Source of the DNA: an uncultured bacterium
GTDB taxonomy: Bacteria; Bacillota; Clostridia; Christensenellales; Pumilibacteraceae
Assembly: GCA_949747725.1 (NCBI GenBank)
Contig: CATKFJ010000231.1
Coordinates: 1 to 6,094 of the forward strand
Direction of reading: 5' to 3'
DNA: 6,094 nt
Shown here: in pieces, positions 1 to 5,937 of the stretch
How positions within the stretch are numbered: position 1 is the first letter of the stretch
Layout of the letters: each line of letters begins with the position of its first letter
Translations under genes and position numbers: made by a program
Notes under the pieces: generated by a model
The model's input: the letters and a program-made list of their open reading frames with translations, nothing else
Database searches by the model: none
Told to the model about the DNA's origin: nothing

Positions 1-1
1 A

Positions 2-1327
2 AAACAAATGGAGTTTCACCGTTGCGACAAACGCAATCGGTGGGTGTTCGGCGGCAACCGCACGGGCAAGACCGAGTGCGGCGCGGTAGAAACGGTTTGG
101 CTTGCGCGCGGCATACATCCGTATAAGCCGAACAAGCGCACCGACGGGTGGGTGGTATCGCTTTCGCGCAGAGTACAACGCGAAGAGGCGCAGAAAAAAA
201 TTTTGCACTATCTAAATCCCGATTGGATAGTCGATATAGTTATGGAAAGCGGCAAATCGCTCAATCCGTCGGGCGGCATAATAGACTACATTGCGGTTAA
301 AAACGTGTTCGGCACGGTAAGCACTATCGGGTTCAAAACGTGCGAGGCAGGCAGAGATAAGTTTGCAGGAGCGTCGCTCGATTACGTTTGGTTCGACGAA
401 GAACCGCCCGAGGATATTTACGACGAATGCGCAATGCGAGTGGTAGATAAAAAAGGGTTGCTGTTCGGCACTATGACGCCTCTATTGGGTTTGACATTCG
501 TTTACAAACGCATTTATCTCAATTGCAATAACGATCCCGAAGTGTGGCATATCTTTATGGAGTGGGCGGATAATCCGTATCTCGACGCGGAAGAGGTGGC
601 GCGCGTGTCGGCGGCAATGACGGAGCAGGAACGCGACGTTCGGCGGTACGGCAGGTTTGTAGACGCCAAAGGCGCGGTGTACACGGAGTTCGACGAACGC
701 GTGCACGTGATCAGACCGTTCGACATACCGCGCGATTGGCAGGATAAACTTTCTATCGACCCGGGGTTGAACAACCCGTTGTCGTGCCATTGGTATGCGG
801 TGGATTATGACGGAAACGTGTATGTGGTTGCCGAACATTTCGAGTCGGGTAGGTCCGTTGCGCATCATGCAAAAGCCATTAAGGAAATAAGCGCGCGGCT
901 CGATTGGCGTTGCGACCGTTCGGGTAGGATAGAGGCGCTTATAGACAGCGCCGCAGGTCAGCATACGCTTAATGCGGACAAGTCCGTTTCGGAGCTGTTT
1001 TGCGATAACGGTATTCTTGTAAACACTCGGGTCGATAAGGATCTGTTTTCCGGAATAAACCGCGTAAAACAGTATCTTATGACGGACGGCAAACCGCGGC
1101 TGTTCGTATTCGATACATGCGTCAATCTTATTCGAGAGCTTAAGAGCTATCGTTGGGGCGACGGCGACAGACCCGTCAAGACCGACGACCACTGTCTTGA
1201 CGAGCTGAGATACTATCTTATGGCTCGCCCCGTTCCGCCCAAGCGCGAAACGGTAAAAAGTGAAATACGGCTCGATAAAGAGCGGTTGATACGACGACGC
1301 GGAAGAGGGGGAACGAGAGCGGTATGA
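2..1327 (+). CDS. terL: Phage terminase large subunit (packaging ATPase/nuclease), 5'-partial
   Basis: This is the motor of phage DNA packaging: it docks on the portal, hydrolyses ATP to pump DNA into the prohead, and cuts the concatemer. Counting from the first ATG (position 8), I see a Walker A motif GGNRTGKT at residues 15-22 and a Walker B LDYVWFDEE at 124-132 (D130, E131). A coupling-type motif GTMTP follows at 154-158. A C-terminal RNase H-like nuclease domain has candidate metal-binding acids in LSIDPG (D251), ALIDSA (D313) and DDHCLDEL (D393/D394, D398). The frame is open to the window edge (codons AAA CAA before the ATG). The Walker A is unusually close to that ATG, and no ribosome binding site can be seen, so the true start most likely lies upstream and the ATG at 8 is internal. 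The 3' end is complete. It overlaps the next gene by ATGA, which implies translational coupling. The family call is very secure. Confidence 0.96.
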   Translation, partial: KQMEFHRCDKRNRWVFGGNRTGKTECGAVETVWLARGIHPYKPNKRTDGWVVSLSRRVQREEAQKKILHYLNPDWIVDIVMESGKSLNPSGGIIDYIAVKNVFGTVSTIGFKTCEAGRDKFAGASLDYVWFDEEPPEDIYDECAMRVVDKKGLLFGTMTPLLGLTFVYKRIYLNCNNDPEVWHIFMEWADNPYLDAEEVARVSAAMTEQERDVRRYGRFVDAKGAVYTEFDERVHVIRPFDIPRDWQDKLSIDPGLNNPLSCHWYAVDYDGNVYVVAEHFESGRSVAHHAKAIKEISARLDWRCDRSGRIEALIDSAAGQHTLNADKSVSELFCDNGILVNTRVDKDLFSGINRVKQYLMTDGKPRLFVFDTCVNLIRELKSYRWGDGDRPVKTDDHCLDELRYYLMARPVPPKRETVKSEIRLDKERLIRRRGRGGTRAV

Positions 1328-1596
1328 AAAGTCGAGACGATATTTTGGATGCGGTAGTCAAGCGCGCGTGCGGTTACGCGGCGCAAGAGACCGTAGAAGA
1401 GTTTGCCGTGGTGGACGGTTCGCTCGAGCTTGTAAAGCGTAAGATCAAGACAAAGGACGTGCCGCCCGACATGGCAGCGGCGAAAATGCTGTTCGAGAGC
1501 GGCGACGTTTCCGATCTAACCGACGAGCAGCTCGAAAAGGAAAGGACGAGATTGATAAAGGAATTGAATATCGATATCGACAAAGAGCTGATTTAA
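1324..1596 (+). CDS. Small protein resembling a terminase small subunit C-terminal part
   Basis: A 90-residue soluble acidic/basic protein with no signal peptide or membrane segment. The central part reads GYAAQETVEEF, then DGSLELVKRKIKTKDVPPDMAAAKMLFE (residues 31-58 in pieces). This resembles the beta-hairpin/oligomerisation stretch of some Firmicutes phage terminase small subunits, in which a K-x-VPPD-x-x-A-x-x-x-LxE element follows the helix-turn-helix. The tail (LTDEQLEKERTRLIKEL, residues 65-81) is a predicted charged helix. It lacks room for a full N-terminal DNA-binding domain, so it is either a minimal TerS or an accessory protein that retains only the ring-forming part. The start ATG overlaps the terL stop (ATGA), and a GAGGGG at 1305-1310 is the nearest Shine-Dalgarno-like site, rather far at 13 bases. 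The likeness is from memory of the family and was not searched. The gene itself is secure, the role moderate. Confidence 0.8.
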   Translation: MKSRDDILDAVVKRACGYAAQETVEEFAVVDGSLELVKRKIKTKDVPPDMAAAKMLFESGDVSDLTDEQLEKERTRLIKELNIDIDKELI

Positions 1597-1665
1597 ATGT
1601 GTAGGTAATAGAGCAATGTTCGATTAAGAACTAAGATATGACAATTTTATTATTATGCAATAGGC

Positions 1666-1685
1666 AGGCGGCGAAAGCCGCTTTT
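1666..1685 (+). terminator. Short GAAA-capped hairpin followed by TTTT, weak terminator or attenuator
   Basis: The stem GCGGC (1668-1672) pairs perfectly with GCCGC (1677-1681) around a GAAA tetraloop (1673-1676), which is a stable GNRA loop. TTTT (1682-1685) follows immediately. The stem can grow by a G-U and an A-U pair using the first two T residues. The U-tract is short and is broken by C at 1686, so a strong intrinsic terminator is unlikely. Partial termination, an RNA-processing or stability element, or chance are all possible. Confidence 0.35.
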
Positions 1686-1734
1686 CGATTGGGAAATTTC
1701 GGCGTTCGATGATTTGATTTCGAATTAAACACAC

Positions 1735-1740
1735 GGAGGT
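1735..1740 (+). promoter_or_regulatory. Ribosome binding site GGAGGT for the zinc-binding protein gene
   Basis: GGAGGT is a near-perfect match to the anti-Shine-Dalgarno sequence and sits 4 bases before the ATG at 1745. It fixes the start of the 71-residue gene and is the strongest such site in the window. It marks fresh translation initiation after a 148-base gap. Confidence 0.75.
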
Positions 1741-1744
1741 AAAT

Positions 1745-1960
1745 ATGGAAATAACAGAGTGCAAACACAGCGTAAAATGCGACTTGGGCGCGTGCCGTAA
1801 CCGTGCGACGCGGTCGGTAAAGTTCGAGAACGGTATAAGGCATACCTTGTACATGTGCGATAAGTGCATGAATGAGCTTTATGCCGCGATAGGCGAAACG
1901 ATCGTGCCTAAGTCCGTCGAAACGGCTAAGCGCAAAACCGAAAAAGGAAAGACGAAATGA
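1745..1960 (+). CDS. Small Cys-rich protein, putative zinc-binding, unknown function
   Basis: A 71-residue protein with five cysteines at C6, C12, C17, C38 and C41. The pattern C12-x4-C17 ... C38-x2-C41 (CDLGAC ... CDKC) fits a small two-knuckle or treble-clef-like zinc site, with C6 and H8 as possible extra ligands. After the second knuckle comes a helix-like MNELYAAIGETIVPKS, then a strongly basic tail rich in Lys (AKRKTEKGKTK, residues 61-71) that could bind nucleic acid. There is no membrane segment. The start is set by GGAGGT at 1735-1740. Its stop overlaps the portal start (ATGA), so it is translationally coupled to the portal. I do not recognise a characterised function. Small zinc-ribbon proteins are often found in the packaging/head region of Firmicutes phages, but no role can be read from the sequence. 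Confidence 0.82.
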   Translation: MEITECKHSVKCDLGACRNRATRSVKFENGIRHTLYMCDKCMNELYAAIGETIVPKSVETAKRKTEKGKTK

Positions 1961-3819
1961 AAAAGGAATTCAAAGAGGATATTATAGCGGACGTTAAGCG
2001 CGATTATGCCGAGCGTGCCGAAGCGCGCAGACCGTACGAAACGCAGTGGCGACTCAATATGAATTTCCATTTGGGCAATCAGTATTGCACTGCGTCGGCG
2101 AGCGGCGATATTACGGACGTAGAGCGCGACTATTATTGGCAGGAGCGCGAAGTATTCAATCATATTTCGTCGCTTGTCGAAACGCGGCAAGCCAAGCTCA
2201 ATACGGTGCGTCCGTCGCTTACCGTACGCCCGTTTTCGTCGGACGACGGCGACATAAAAACGGCGAAGAGCGCGACTAAGATACTCAATTCCGCGTGCGA
2301 CAGGCTGGATATAGACGCAGTGTTGACGGAAGGAACTATGTGGTCGGAGCTTTGCGGCACAAGTTTTTATTATATCGGTTGGGATGACGGATCGGGTTTG
2401 GAAATATCGGACGGCGTGCATGAGGGGGATATAACGGTAAGCGTTGTTTCGCCGTTCGAGATATACCCCGATAATATCTGCGCGCAAAACATGAGCGATC
2501 TTAGATCAGTCATTCGCGCGCGTGCCGTGGATGTGGACGAAATAAAGCGGATCTACGGTAAGCGCGTCGAACCCGAAAATACCGACGTCATAGGAGTCGG
2601 TACTGCTCCCGTCGGCGGCGGACTTGTAGCCGACAGTACGCTCAATAAGCTCGGCACGGTTTCGGCGCGACACAGCGCCGTTCTGATAGAGCGGTACACG
2701 CTGCCGTCCGACGATAAACCGAACGGCGAGCTTGCGATCGTCGCCGGCGGCGAGCTTTTGTATTACGGAGATCTGCCGTTTGTGAACGGGGTGGACGGAA
2801 AACGCGCGTTCCCGTTCGTAAAGCAAGTATCGCTCGGCGTTGCGGGATGCTTTTTCGGCGCGTCGGTAGTCGAACGCTCCATACCCGTTCAGCGCGCATA
2901 CAACGCCGTAAAGAACCGCAAGCACGAGTTTATGAACAGGCTTACAATGGGCGTTATGGCGGTAGAGGACGGGTCTGTGGATATCGACAATCTCGAGCAA
3001 GAGGGCATATCCCCGGGTAAAATTTTGGTCTACCGTCAGGGCGCTACGCCGCCGCGTATGATAGAAGTCGGAGCAGTGCCGAGCAGTTTCGACGCGGAAG
3101 AAAACCGATTGCTTAGCGAGTTCAATCAGATAAGCGGCGTAAGCGAGATCATGCGCGCGTCCAATGCCATATCGTCCAATATAAGCGGCGTGGCGTTGCA
3201 GTTGTTGATCGAACAGGATGATACGCGGCTGTCGCTTTCCGCAGAATACGTGCGCATTGCCGCGCGCGATATAGCGCGGCATATCCTAAGGCTGTATAAG
3301 CAGTTCGGCACGGACGCGCGGCTGTCGCGCATAGTCGGACAGAACGGCGAAGTAGAGCTTATGCGCTGGTCGGCGTCCGATATTTCGAGCGACGACGTTG
3401 TGTTTGCTACCGATAACGAGTTGTTGTCTACGCCGGCAATGCGACAGAACATGATGATCGAACTGTACAAAATGGGATTGCTGTTCGACGCCGAAGGCAA
3501 GATGACCGACGCCGCCAAGCACAGATTTATGGACGCGCTCGGCTACGGGGATTGGGACAGCAACGTCGATCTTGCGAATGTGCATATAACGCGAGCGGAA
3601 ACGGAAAACGTCAAGGATAAATACGCGCTCGACGAGGTTGACGATCACGCGTTACATATAGACGCGCACGTCAAATTCCTGCTTACGGAATGTCCGAGCG
3701 GCAAAAAAGCCGAGCGGCTGAAAGCGCATATTAAAGAGCATAAGATAGCGGCGGCGTTGTCTGATAGTATAGACGACGGAAAGATAAACGATCCGTCTTC
3801 CGACCTGCCGCCGATATAA
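1957..3819 (+). CDS. Phage portal protein, P22-type
   Basis: The portal is the ring at one capsid vertex through which DNA enters and leaves, and it is the docking point for terminase and tail adaptors. The 620-residue length is in the range of P22-like portals and longer than typical HK97-type portals. Supporting signs are an N-terminal helix with YETQWRLNMNFHLGNQY (residues 27-43) and VFNHISSLVETRQAKLNTVRPSLTVRP (66-92 in pieces). Also seen are the ISGVSEIMRA ... SGVALQLLIEQDDTRLS segment (392-426), which belongs to the long helical stem region, and a His-rich C-terminal part, DDHALHIDAH (562-571) and HIKEHK (591-596), which recurs in gut-phage portals of this type. The start ATG overlaps the preceding stop and is served by AAAGGA at 1943-1948, 8 bases away. 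The scaffold gene follows after 10 bases. The family assignment is from recognition, not a search. Confidence 0.93.
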   Translation: MKKEFKEDIIADVKRDYAERAEARRPYETQWRLNMNFHLGNQYCTASASGDITDVERDYYWQEREVFNHISSLVETRQAKLNTVRPSLTVRPFSSDDGDIKTAKSATKILNSACDRLDIDAVLTEGTMWSELCGTSFYYIGWDDGSGLEISDGVHEGDITVSVVSPFEIYPDNICAQNMSDLRSVIRARAVDVDEIKRIYGKRVEPENTDVIGVGTAPVGGGLVADSTLNKLGTVSARHSAVLIERYTLPSDDKPNGELAIVAGGELLYYGDLPFVNGVDGKRAFPFVKQVSLGVAGCFFGASVVERSIPVQRAYNAVKNRKHEFMNRLTMGVMAVEDGSVDIDNLEQEGISPGKILVYRQGATPPRMIEVGAVPSSFDAEENRLLSEFNQISGVSEIMRASNAISSNISGVALQLLIEQDDTRLSLSAEYVRIAARDIARHILRLYKQFGTDARLSRIVGQNGEVELMRWSASDISSDDVVFATDNELLSTPAMRQNMMIELYKMGLLFDAEGKMTDAAKHRFMDALGYGDWDSNVDLANVHITRAETENVKDKYALDEVDDHALHIDAHVKFLLTECPSGKKAERLKAHIKEHKIAAALSDSIDDGKINDPSSDLPPI

Positions 3820-3824
3820 AGGAG
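3818..3824 (+). promoter_or_regulatory. Ribosome binding site AAAGGAG for the scaffold gene
   Basis: AAAGGAG overlaps the last two bases of the portal TAA stop and lies 5 bases before the ATG at 3830. Ribosomes finishing the portal would end directly on this site, so portal and scaffold are probably translationally coupled. Confidence 0.7.
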
Positions 3825-3829
3825 AGATA

Positions 3830-4414
3830 ATGACAAACAGCATAGAAGAACAAGTCGGTAATACGACCTCTAAGATAGGAAAGTTCAACACCGCGGACGA
3901 TCTGTTTGCGGCTTATAACGCGCTCGAACGCGAGTTTACCAAACGCTGTCAGCTCATAAAAGAGTTACAAACGGAATTGGAAAACCGTCGCGCGCAAGCC
4001 GAGAACGTCGGATCGGCCGACGATCGAGCGGTCACGGGCGAACAGCCGCCCGTGCCGCCCGAGCAAACGCATACGGACGACATTTCCGCTGACGAACAAG
4101 CGATCGATACGGACGGTAATAAGTGCCGTAAACGTGCGGAAGAATGCGAGCCTTATGCGGTAAGCTCCGATGTCGTCGCGCTTAACTGCGGCGACGACGT
4201 GTCGAACGAAATACTTCGATGCGCGCGAGATTACGCCGAAGCGCTTTCGGCAATACCCGAAATAATGGACGCGTGCATATTCAAGTACAAGCAAAAACTC
4301 ATGGACGCGAGAATGCGCGCGGTCGCGCCGTCGGGAATGGCTGTCATAGTCCCTGCTAAACGGCCGCGCACGCTCGCGGATGCAAAACGTCTTGCCGATG
4401 ATATGTTAAAGTAG
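3830..4414 (+). CDS. Scaffold-like head-assembly protein
   Basis: A 194-residue hydrophilic protein between portal and capsid, the classical position of a scaffold. Residues 17-54 (GKFNTADDLFAAYNALEREF, then TKRCQLIKELQTELENR) match the 'K-x-x-ADDL-x-x-AYN-x-LE-x-EF' opening common to putative scaffold proteins of Firmicutes phages, and are predicted to form a coiled coil. An acidic, Pro-rich, probably disordered linker follows (about 55-110). A helical region comes next (about 123-165), then a basic C-terminal segment AKRPRTLADAKRLADDMLK (176-194). A short basic C-terminal helix is how the P22 scaffold binds coat, and the same role here is inferred. It has six cysteines (C40, C99, C106, C120, C131, C149), a lot for such a protein. 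The stop codon TAG (4412-4414) lies within the left terminal repeat of the palindromic element at 4407-4570, so the C-terminus may have been reshaped by it. No protease domain is seen. Confidence 0.75.
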   Translation: MTNSIEEQVGNTTSKIGKFNTADDLFAAYNALEREFTKRCQLIKELQTELENRRAQAENVGSADDRAVTGEQPPVPPEQTHTDDISADEQAIDTDGNKCRKRAEECEPYAVSSDVVALNCGDDVSNEILRCARDYAEALSAIPEIMDACIFKYKQKLMDARMRAVAPSGMAVIVPAKRPRTLADAKRLADDMLK

Positions 4415-4570
4415 AATTGTCGGCGTTCGTGCGTAATCTTGCTATAAAAACGGCTACATCATGCGTTGCTCGCCCTTGACGTAGCGCCGCTACGACTGCG
4501 GACGACGCGCCTTTGCTATAGCGGTTTTTATAACGCAATTTTTACGCGTCACGCCGACAATTCTACTTTA
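4407..4570. repeat. Imperfect long palindrome with 20-base perfect terminal inverted repeats (MITE-like)
   Basis: The left end TAAAGTAGAATTGTCGGCGT (4407-4426) is the exact reverse complement of the right end at 4551-4570. The match stops at the next outer pair. Inside, further symmetric blocks pair: GCGTAA ... TTGC (from 4431) with GCAATTTTTACGC (4534-4546), and the 14-mer at 4443-4456 with the one at 4519-4532 (13 of 14 pairs). At the centre, CGTAGCG (4480-4486) pairs with CGCTACG (4488-4494). All arms share nearly one centre (about 4487-4488), so the whole 164 bases can fold as one long hairpin or cruciform. The outermost bases are TA on both sides, as expected for TA-targeting (IS630/mariner-type) miniature elements, though TA is self-complementary and so weak evidence. 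It encodes no protein. A large bidirectional terminator or RNA-stability hairpin is the main alternative. Confidence 0.8.
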
Positions 4571-4644
4571 TAAAAGAGCACATTTAGTTTCTACATTATC
4601 GGAAAATGGGTTCGGAATGTGTGTCACGCCGACAATTCTACTTT
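4548..4644 (+). repeat. 22-base perfect direct repeat (two copies of the palindrome's right end)
   Basis: GTCACGCCGACAATTCTACT plus TT occurs at 4548-4569 and again at 4623-4644, 75 bases apart. The first copy includes the right terminal repeat of the palindromic element, and the second stands alone in AT-rich sequence. After each copy the text stays alike (TATAAAA then CACATTTA) with small insertions. The left arm at 4408-4426 is complementary to both, so either could close the hairpin. Confidence 0.85.
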
Positions 4645-4717
4645 CCTATAAAATCACATTTAAGTGGTGGTGTTGGAATTTTCTACTTTATCGGAATGTA
4701 GGTTCGGAATGTGTGTC
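4588..4717 (+). repeat. 38-base direct repeat pair, 34 of 38 identical, ending TTCGGAATGTGTGTC
   Basis: Bases 4588-4625 and 4680-4717 align without gaps with four mismatches, and their last 15 or more bases are identical. Together with the 22-base repeat they show that 4548-4624 and 4623-4716 are two tandem units of about 75 and 92 bases. The second carries an extra stretch (about 4662-4679, GT-rich). This is a tandem duplication that has since diverged. Confidence 0.8.
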
Positions 4718-4752
4718 GTGCATGGCGAGACGAATGATTTATCATAAATTTT

Positions 4753-4758
4753 AAGGAG
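4753..4758 (+). promoter_or_regulatory. Ribosome binding site AAGGAG for the major capsid gene
   Basis: AAGGAG lies 10 bases before the ATG at 4769, with an A-rich unstructured spacer that favours high translation. That fits the most abundant virion protein. It supports the chosen start. Confidence 0.75.
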
Positions 4759-4768
4759 AAAAACAAAT

Positions 4769-5914
4769 ATGGTTACATTACAAAATGCGGAGAACGCGCT
4801 TAAATCGGTATATCTCGGAACGGTTACCGAGCTTTTGAATACCCGAGTAAATCCGCTCTTGACTAAAATAGAGCAAACGAGTGCGGACGTTTGGGGCAAG
4901 GAGATACGCACCGCCGCCAAGTTCGGTATAAACGGCGGCGTTGGCGCCGGCGACGAGGACGGCGATCTGCCCGGCGCGTACGGCAATAATTATTTGCAGT
5001 TCGTGACTACGCTCAAAAATCTTTACGGTCAGATCGAAATTTCGGACAAAGCCATACGCGCGTCCGCGGACGGCAGGGGCGCTTTTACGGGCTTGCTCAA
5101 CGCCGAACTCGAAGGGCTTTTGAACGCGTCCAAATTCAATCTCGGGCGCATGCTTTACGGCGACGGCACGGGACTTCTCGCCACCGTCAAATCGGTTGCG
5201 GACGGCAAGGGCGTTTGCGATACCGCACGCAATCTTATTGAAGGGCTTGTGGTTGACGTGTTTTCTTCTACGGGCACGAAAAAGGGTACGGCGCGCATTA
5301 CTTACATAGATCGCAGTTCCAAATCCGTTACGCTCGACGGCGCGGTCACATTTGCAGTCGACGATAAAATGTACGTTCAAGGTTCTAAGGATAAGGAAAT
5401 AACGGGCATAGGCGCGCTGTTCAACGGCGATACGATCTACGGCATAAAAAAGAGCGCGCATCCCTTCCTTCAGCCGTATACCAAACAAGTGGGCGGCGGC
5501 GTGGACGAGCTTATAATACAAGAAGCGATAGATTCGCTCGAAAACGACGCCGGATCAACAGTCGATTTTATTGCATGCTCGCAGGAAGCCAAGTATTCGT
5601 TTATCGAGTACATGTCGGCGTTCAGACGCAATATCGACGTTATGGAGCTTTCGGGCGGATTTAAGACGATCTCTTATAACGGCATTCCGCTTGTTTACGA
5701 TCGTTTTGTTCCCGAGGGTTGTATGTATTTGCTCAATACTAAGTCGTTCAAGCTTCATCAACTGTGCGATTGGCGGTTCTTGGAAACCGAAAACGGCAAG
5801 ATATTGCGTCAGAACCAAGGCAAGCCCACATACACGGCGACCCTTGTCAAGTATTGCGATCTTATATGCAGTAAGCCCAACGGTCAGGCTGTGCTCACGG
5901 GCATAAGCCGTTGA
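4769..5914 (+). CDS. Phage major capsid protein, HK97-fold type
   Basis: The main shell subunit, 381 residues. The N-terminal part (LQNAENALKSVYLGTVTELL, residues 4-23, then NPLLTKIEQTSADVWGKEI) is of the short N-arm type with no obvious propeptide or cleavage site. Next come a Gly-rich loop INGGVGAGDEDGDLPGAYG (54-72) and TLKNLYGQIEISDKAIRAS (81-99), a hallmark of this capsid group that corresponds to the E-loop/spine-helix region. NASKFNLGRMLYGDGTG (119-135) follows. Residues about 160-212 look like an inserted small beta-barrel (VVDVFSS ... ARITYIDRSSKSVTLDG ... KDKEITGIGALF). The C-terminal P-/A-domain continues to GISR. The ATG has a good ribosome binding site and the 5' neighbour is scaffold-like, as expected for uncleaved, scaffold-dependent assembly. 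It follows a 354-base gap and could have its own transcript. The family is known to me by recognition. Confidence 0.92.
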   Translation: MVTLQNAENALKSVYLGTVTELLNTRVNPLLTKIEQTSADVWGKEIRTAAKFGINGGVGAGDEDGDLPGAYGNNYLQFVTTLKNLYGQIEISDKAIRASADGRGAFTGLLNAELEGLLNASKFNLGRMLYGDGTGLLATVKSVADGKGVCDTARNLIEGLVVDVFSSTGTKKGTARITYIDRSSKSVTLDGAVTFAVDDKMYVQGSKDKEITGIGALFNGDTIYGIKKSAHPFLQPYTKQVGGGVDELIIQEAIDSLENDAGSTVDFIACSQEAKYSFIEYMSAFRRNIDVMELSGGFKTISYNGIPLVYDRFVPEGCMYLLNTKSFKLHQLCDWRFLETENGKILRQNQGKPTYTATLVKYCDLICSKPNGQAVLTGISR

Positions 5915-5937
5915 CGGGACGGATAATCGAGGACGAT

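Larger units (their letters stand above)
1597..1744 (+). other. Intergenic spacer with hairpin and ribosome binding site
   Basis: This 148-base gap lies between the small terminase-like gene and the zinc-binding protein. I see no gene in it. It is more AT-rich than its surroundings. It contains one compact GC hairpin (1667-1682) and ends in a strong ribosome binding site (1735-1740). I could not find a convincing -35/-10 pair. It divides the terminase pair from the portal/scaffold unit and may be a point where transcription is tuned. Confidence 0.5.
4415..4768. other. 354-base non-coding gap between scaffold and capsid genes
   Basis: I find no credible gene here. The gap holds most of the 164-base palindrome (to 4570), then two diverged tandem units (4548-4716) that each begin with the palindrome's right end, then a short AT-rich leader with the capsid ribosome binding site. 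The left part is GC-balanced and highly structured, while 4571-4768 is AT-rich and low in secondary structure. No convincing -35/-10 promoter for the capsid gene could be identified. TATCAT at 4740-4745 resembles a -10 box but has no matching -35. Confidence 0.7.

Noticed and set aside
482..1192. 236-residue open frame on the - strand inside the terminase gene
   Set aside because: It lies entirely opposite the well-supported terL nuclease region, has no recognisable domain, and its composition (rich in Arg, His, Val, Ile) is that of an antisense shadow.
2506..3282. 258-residue open frame on the - strand inside the portal gene
   Set aside because: It is antisense to a secure portal gene. There is no recognisable motif, and the Arg/Tyr/Ala-rich composition is typical of the reverse of GC-rich codons.
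4476..4522. TTGACG inside the palindrome as a -35 box
   Set aside because: The nearest TATA-like hexamer downstream is more than 30 bases away, so the spacing does not fit a sigma-70-type promoter. The sequence is better explained by the central hairpin.
4356..4538. 60-residue - strand frame over the palindrome
   Set aside because: It arises from the inverted-repeat sequence itself, and I see no family likeness. It overlaps the scaffold end.
4548..4717. CRISPR-like array
   Set aside because: There are only two units, the repeats have diverged, and the 'spacers' are themselves similar to each other, which is a tandem duplication rather than a repeat-spacer array.
4717..4745. Possible promoter before the capsid gene (TATCAT at 4740-4745)
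   Set aside because: At 17-18 base spacing the upstream hexamer is CGTGCA/TCGTGC, a poor -35, and there is no extended -10. It is not strong enough to report as a promoter.
4778..5521. 247-residue open frame on the - strand inside the capsid gene
   Set aside because: It mirrors the capsid coding sequence and shows no domain. Long antisense frames recur throughout this window because of codon choice.
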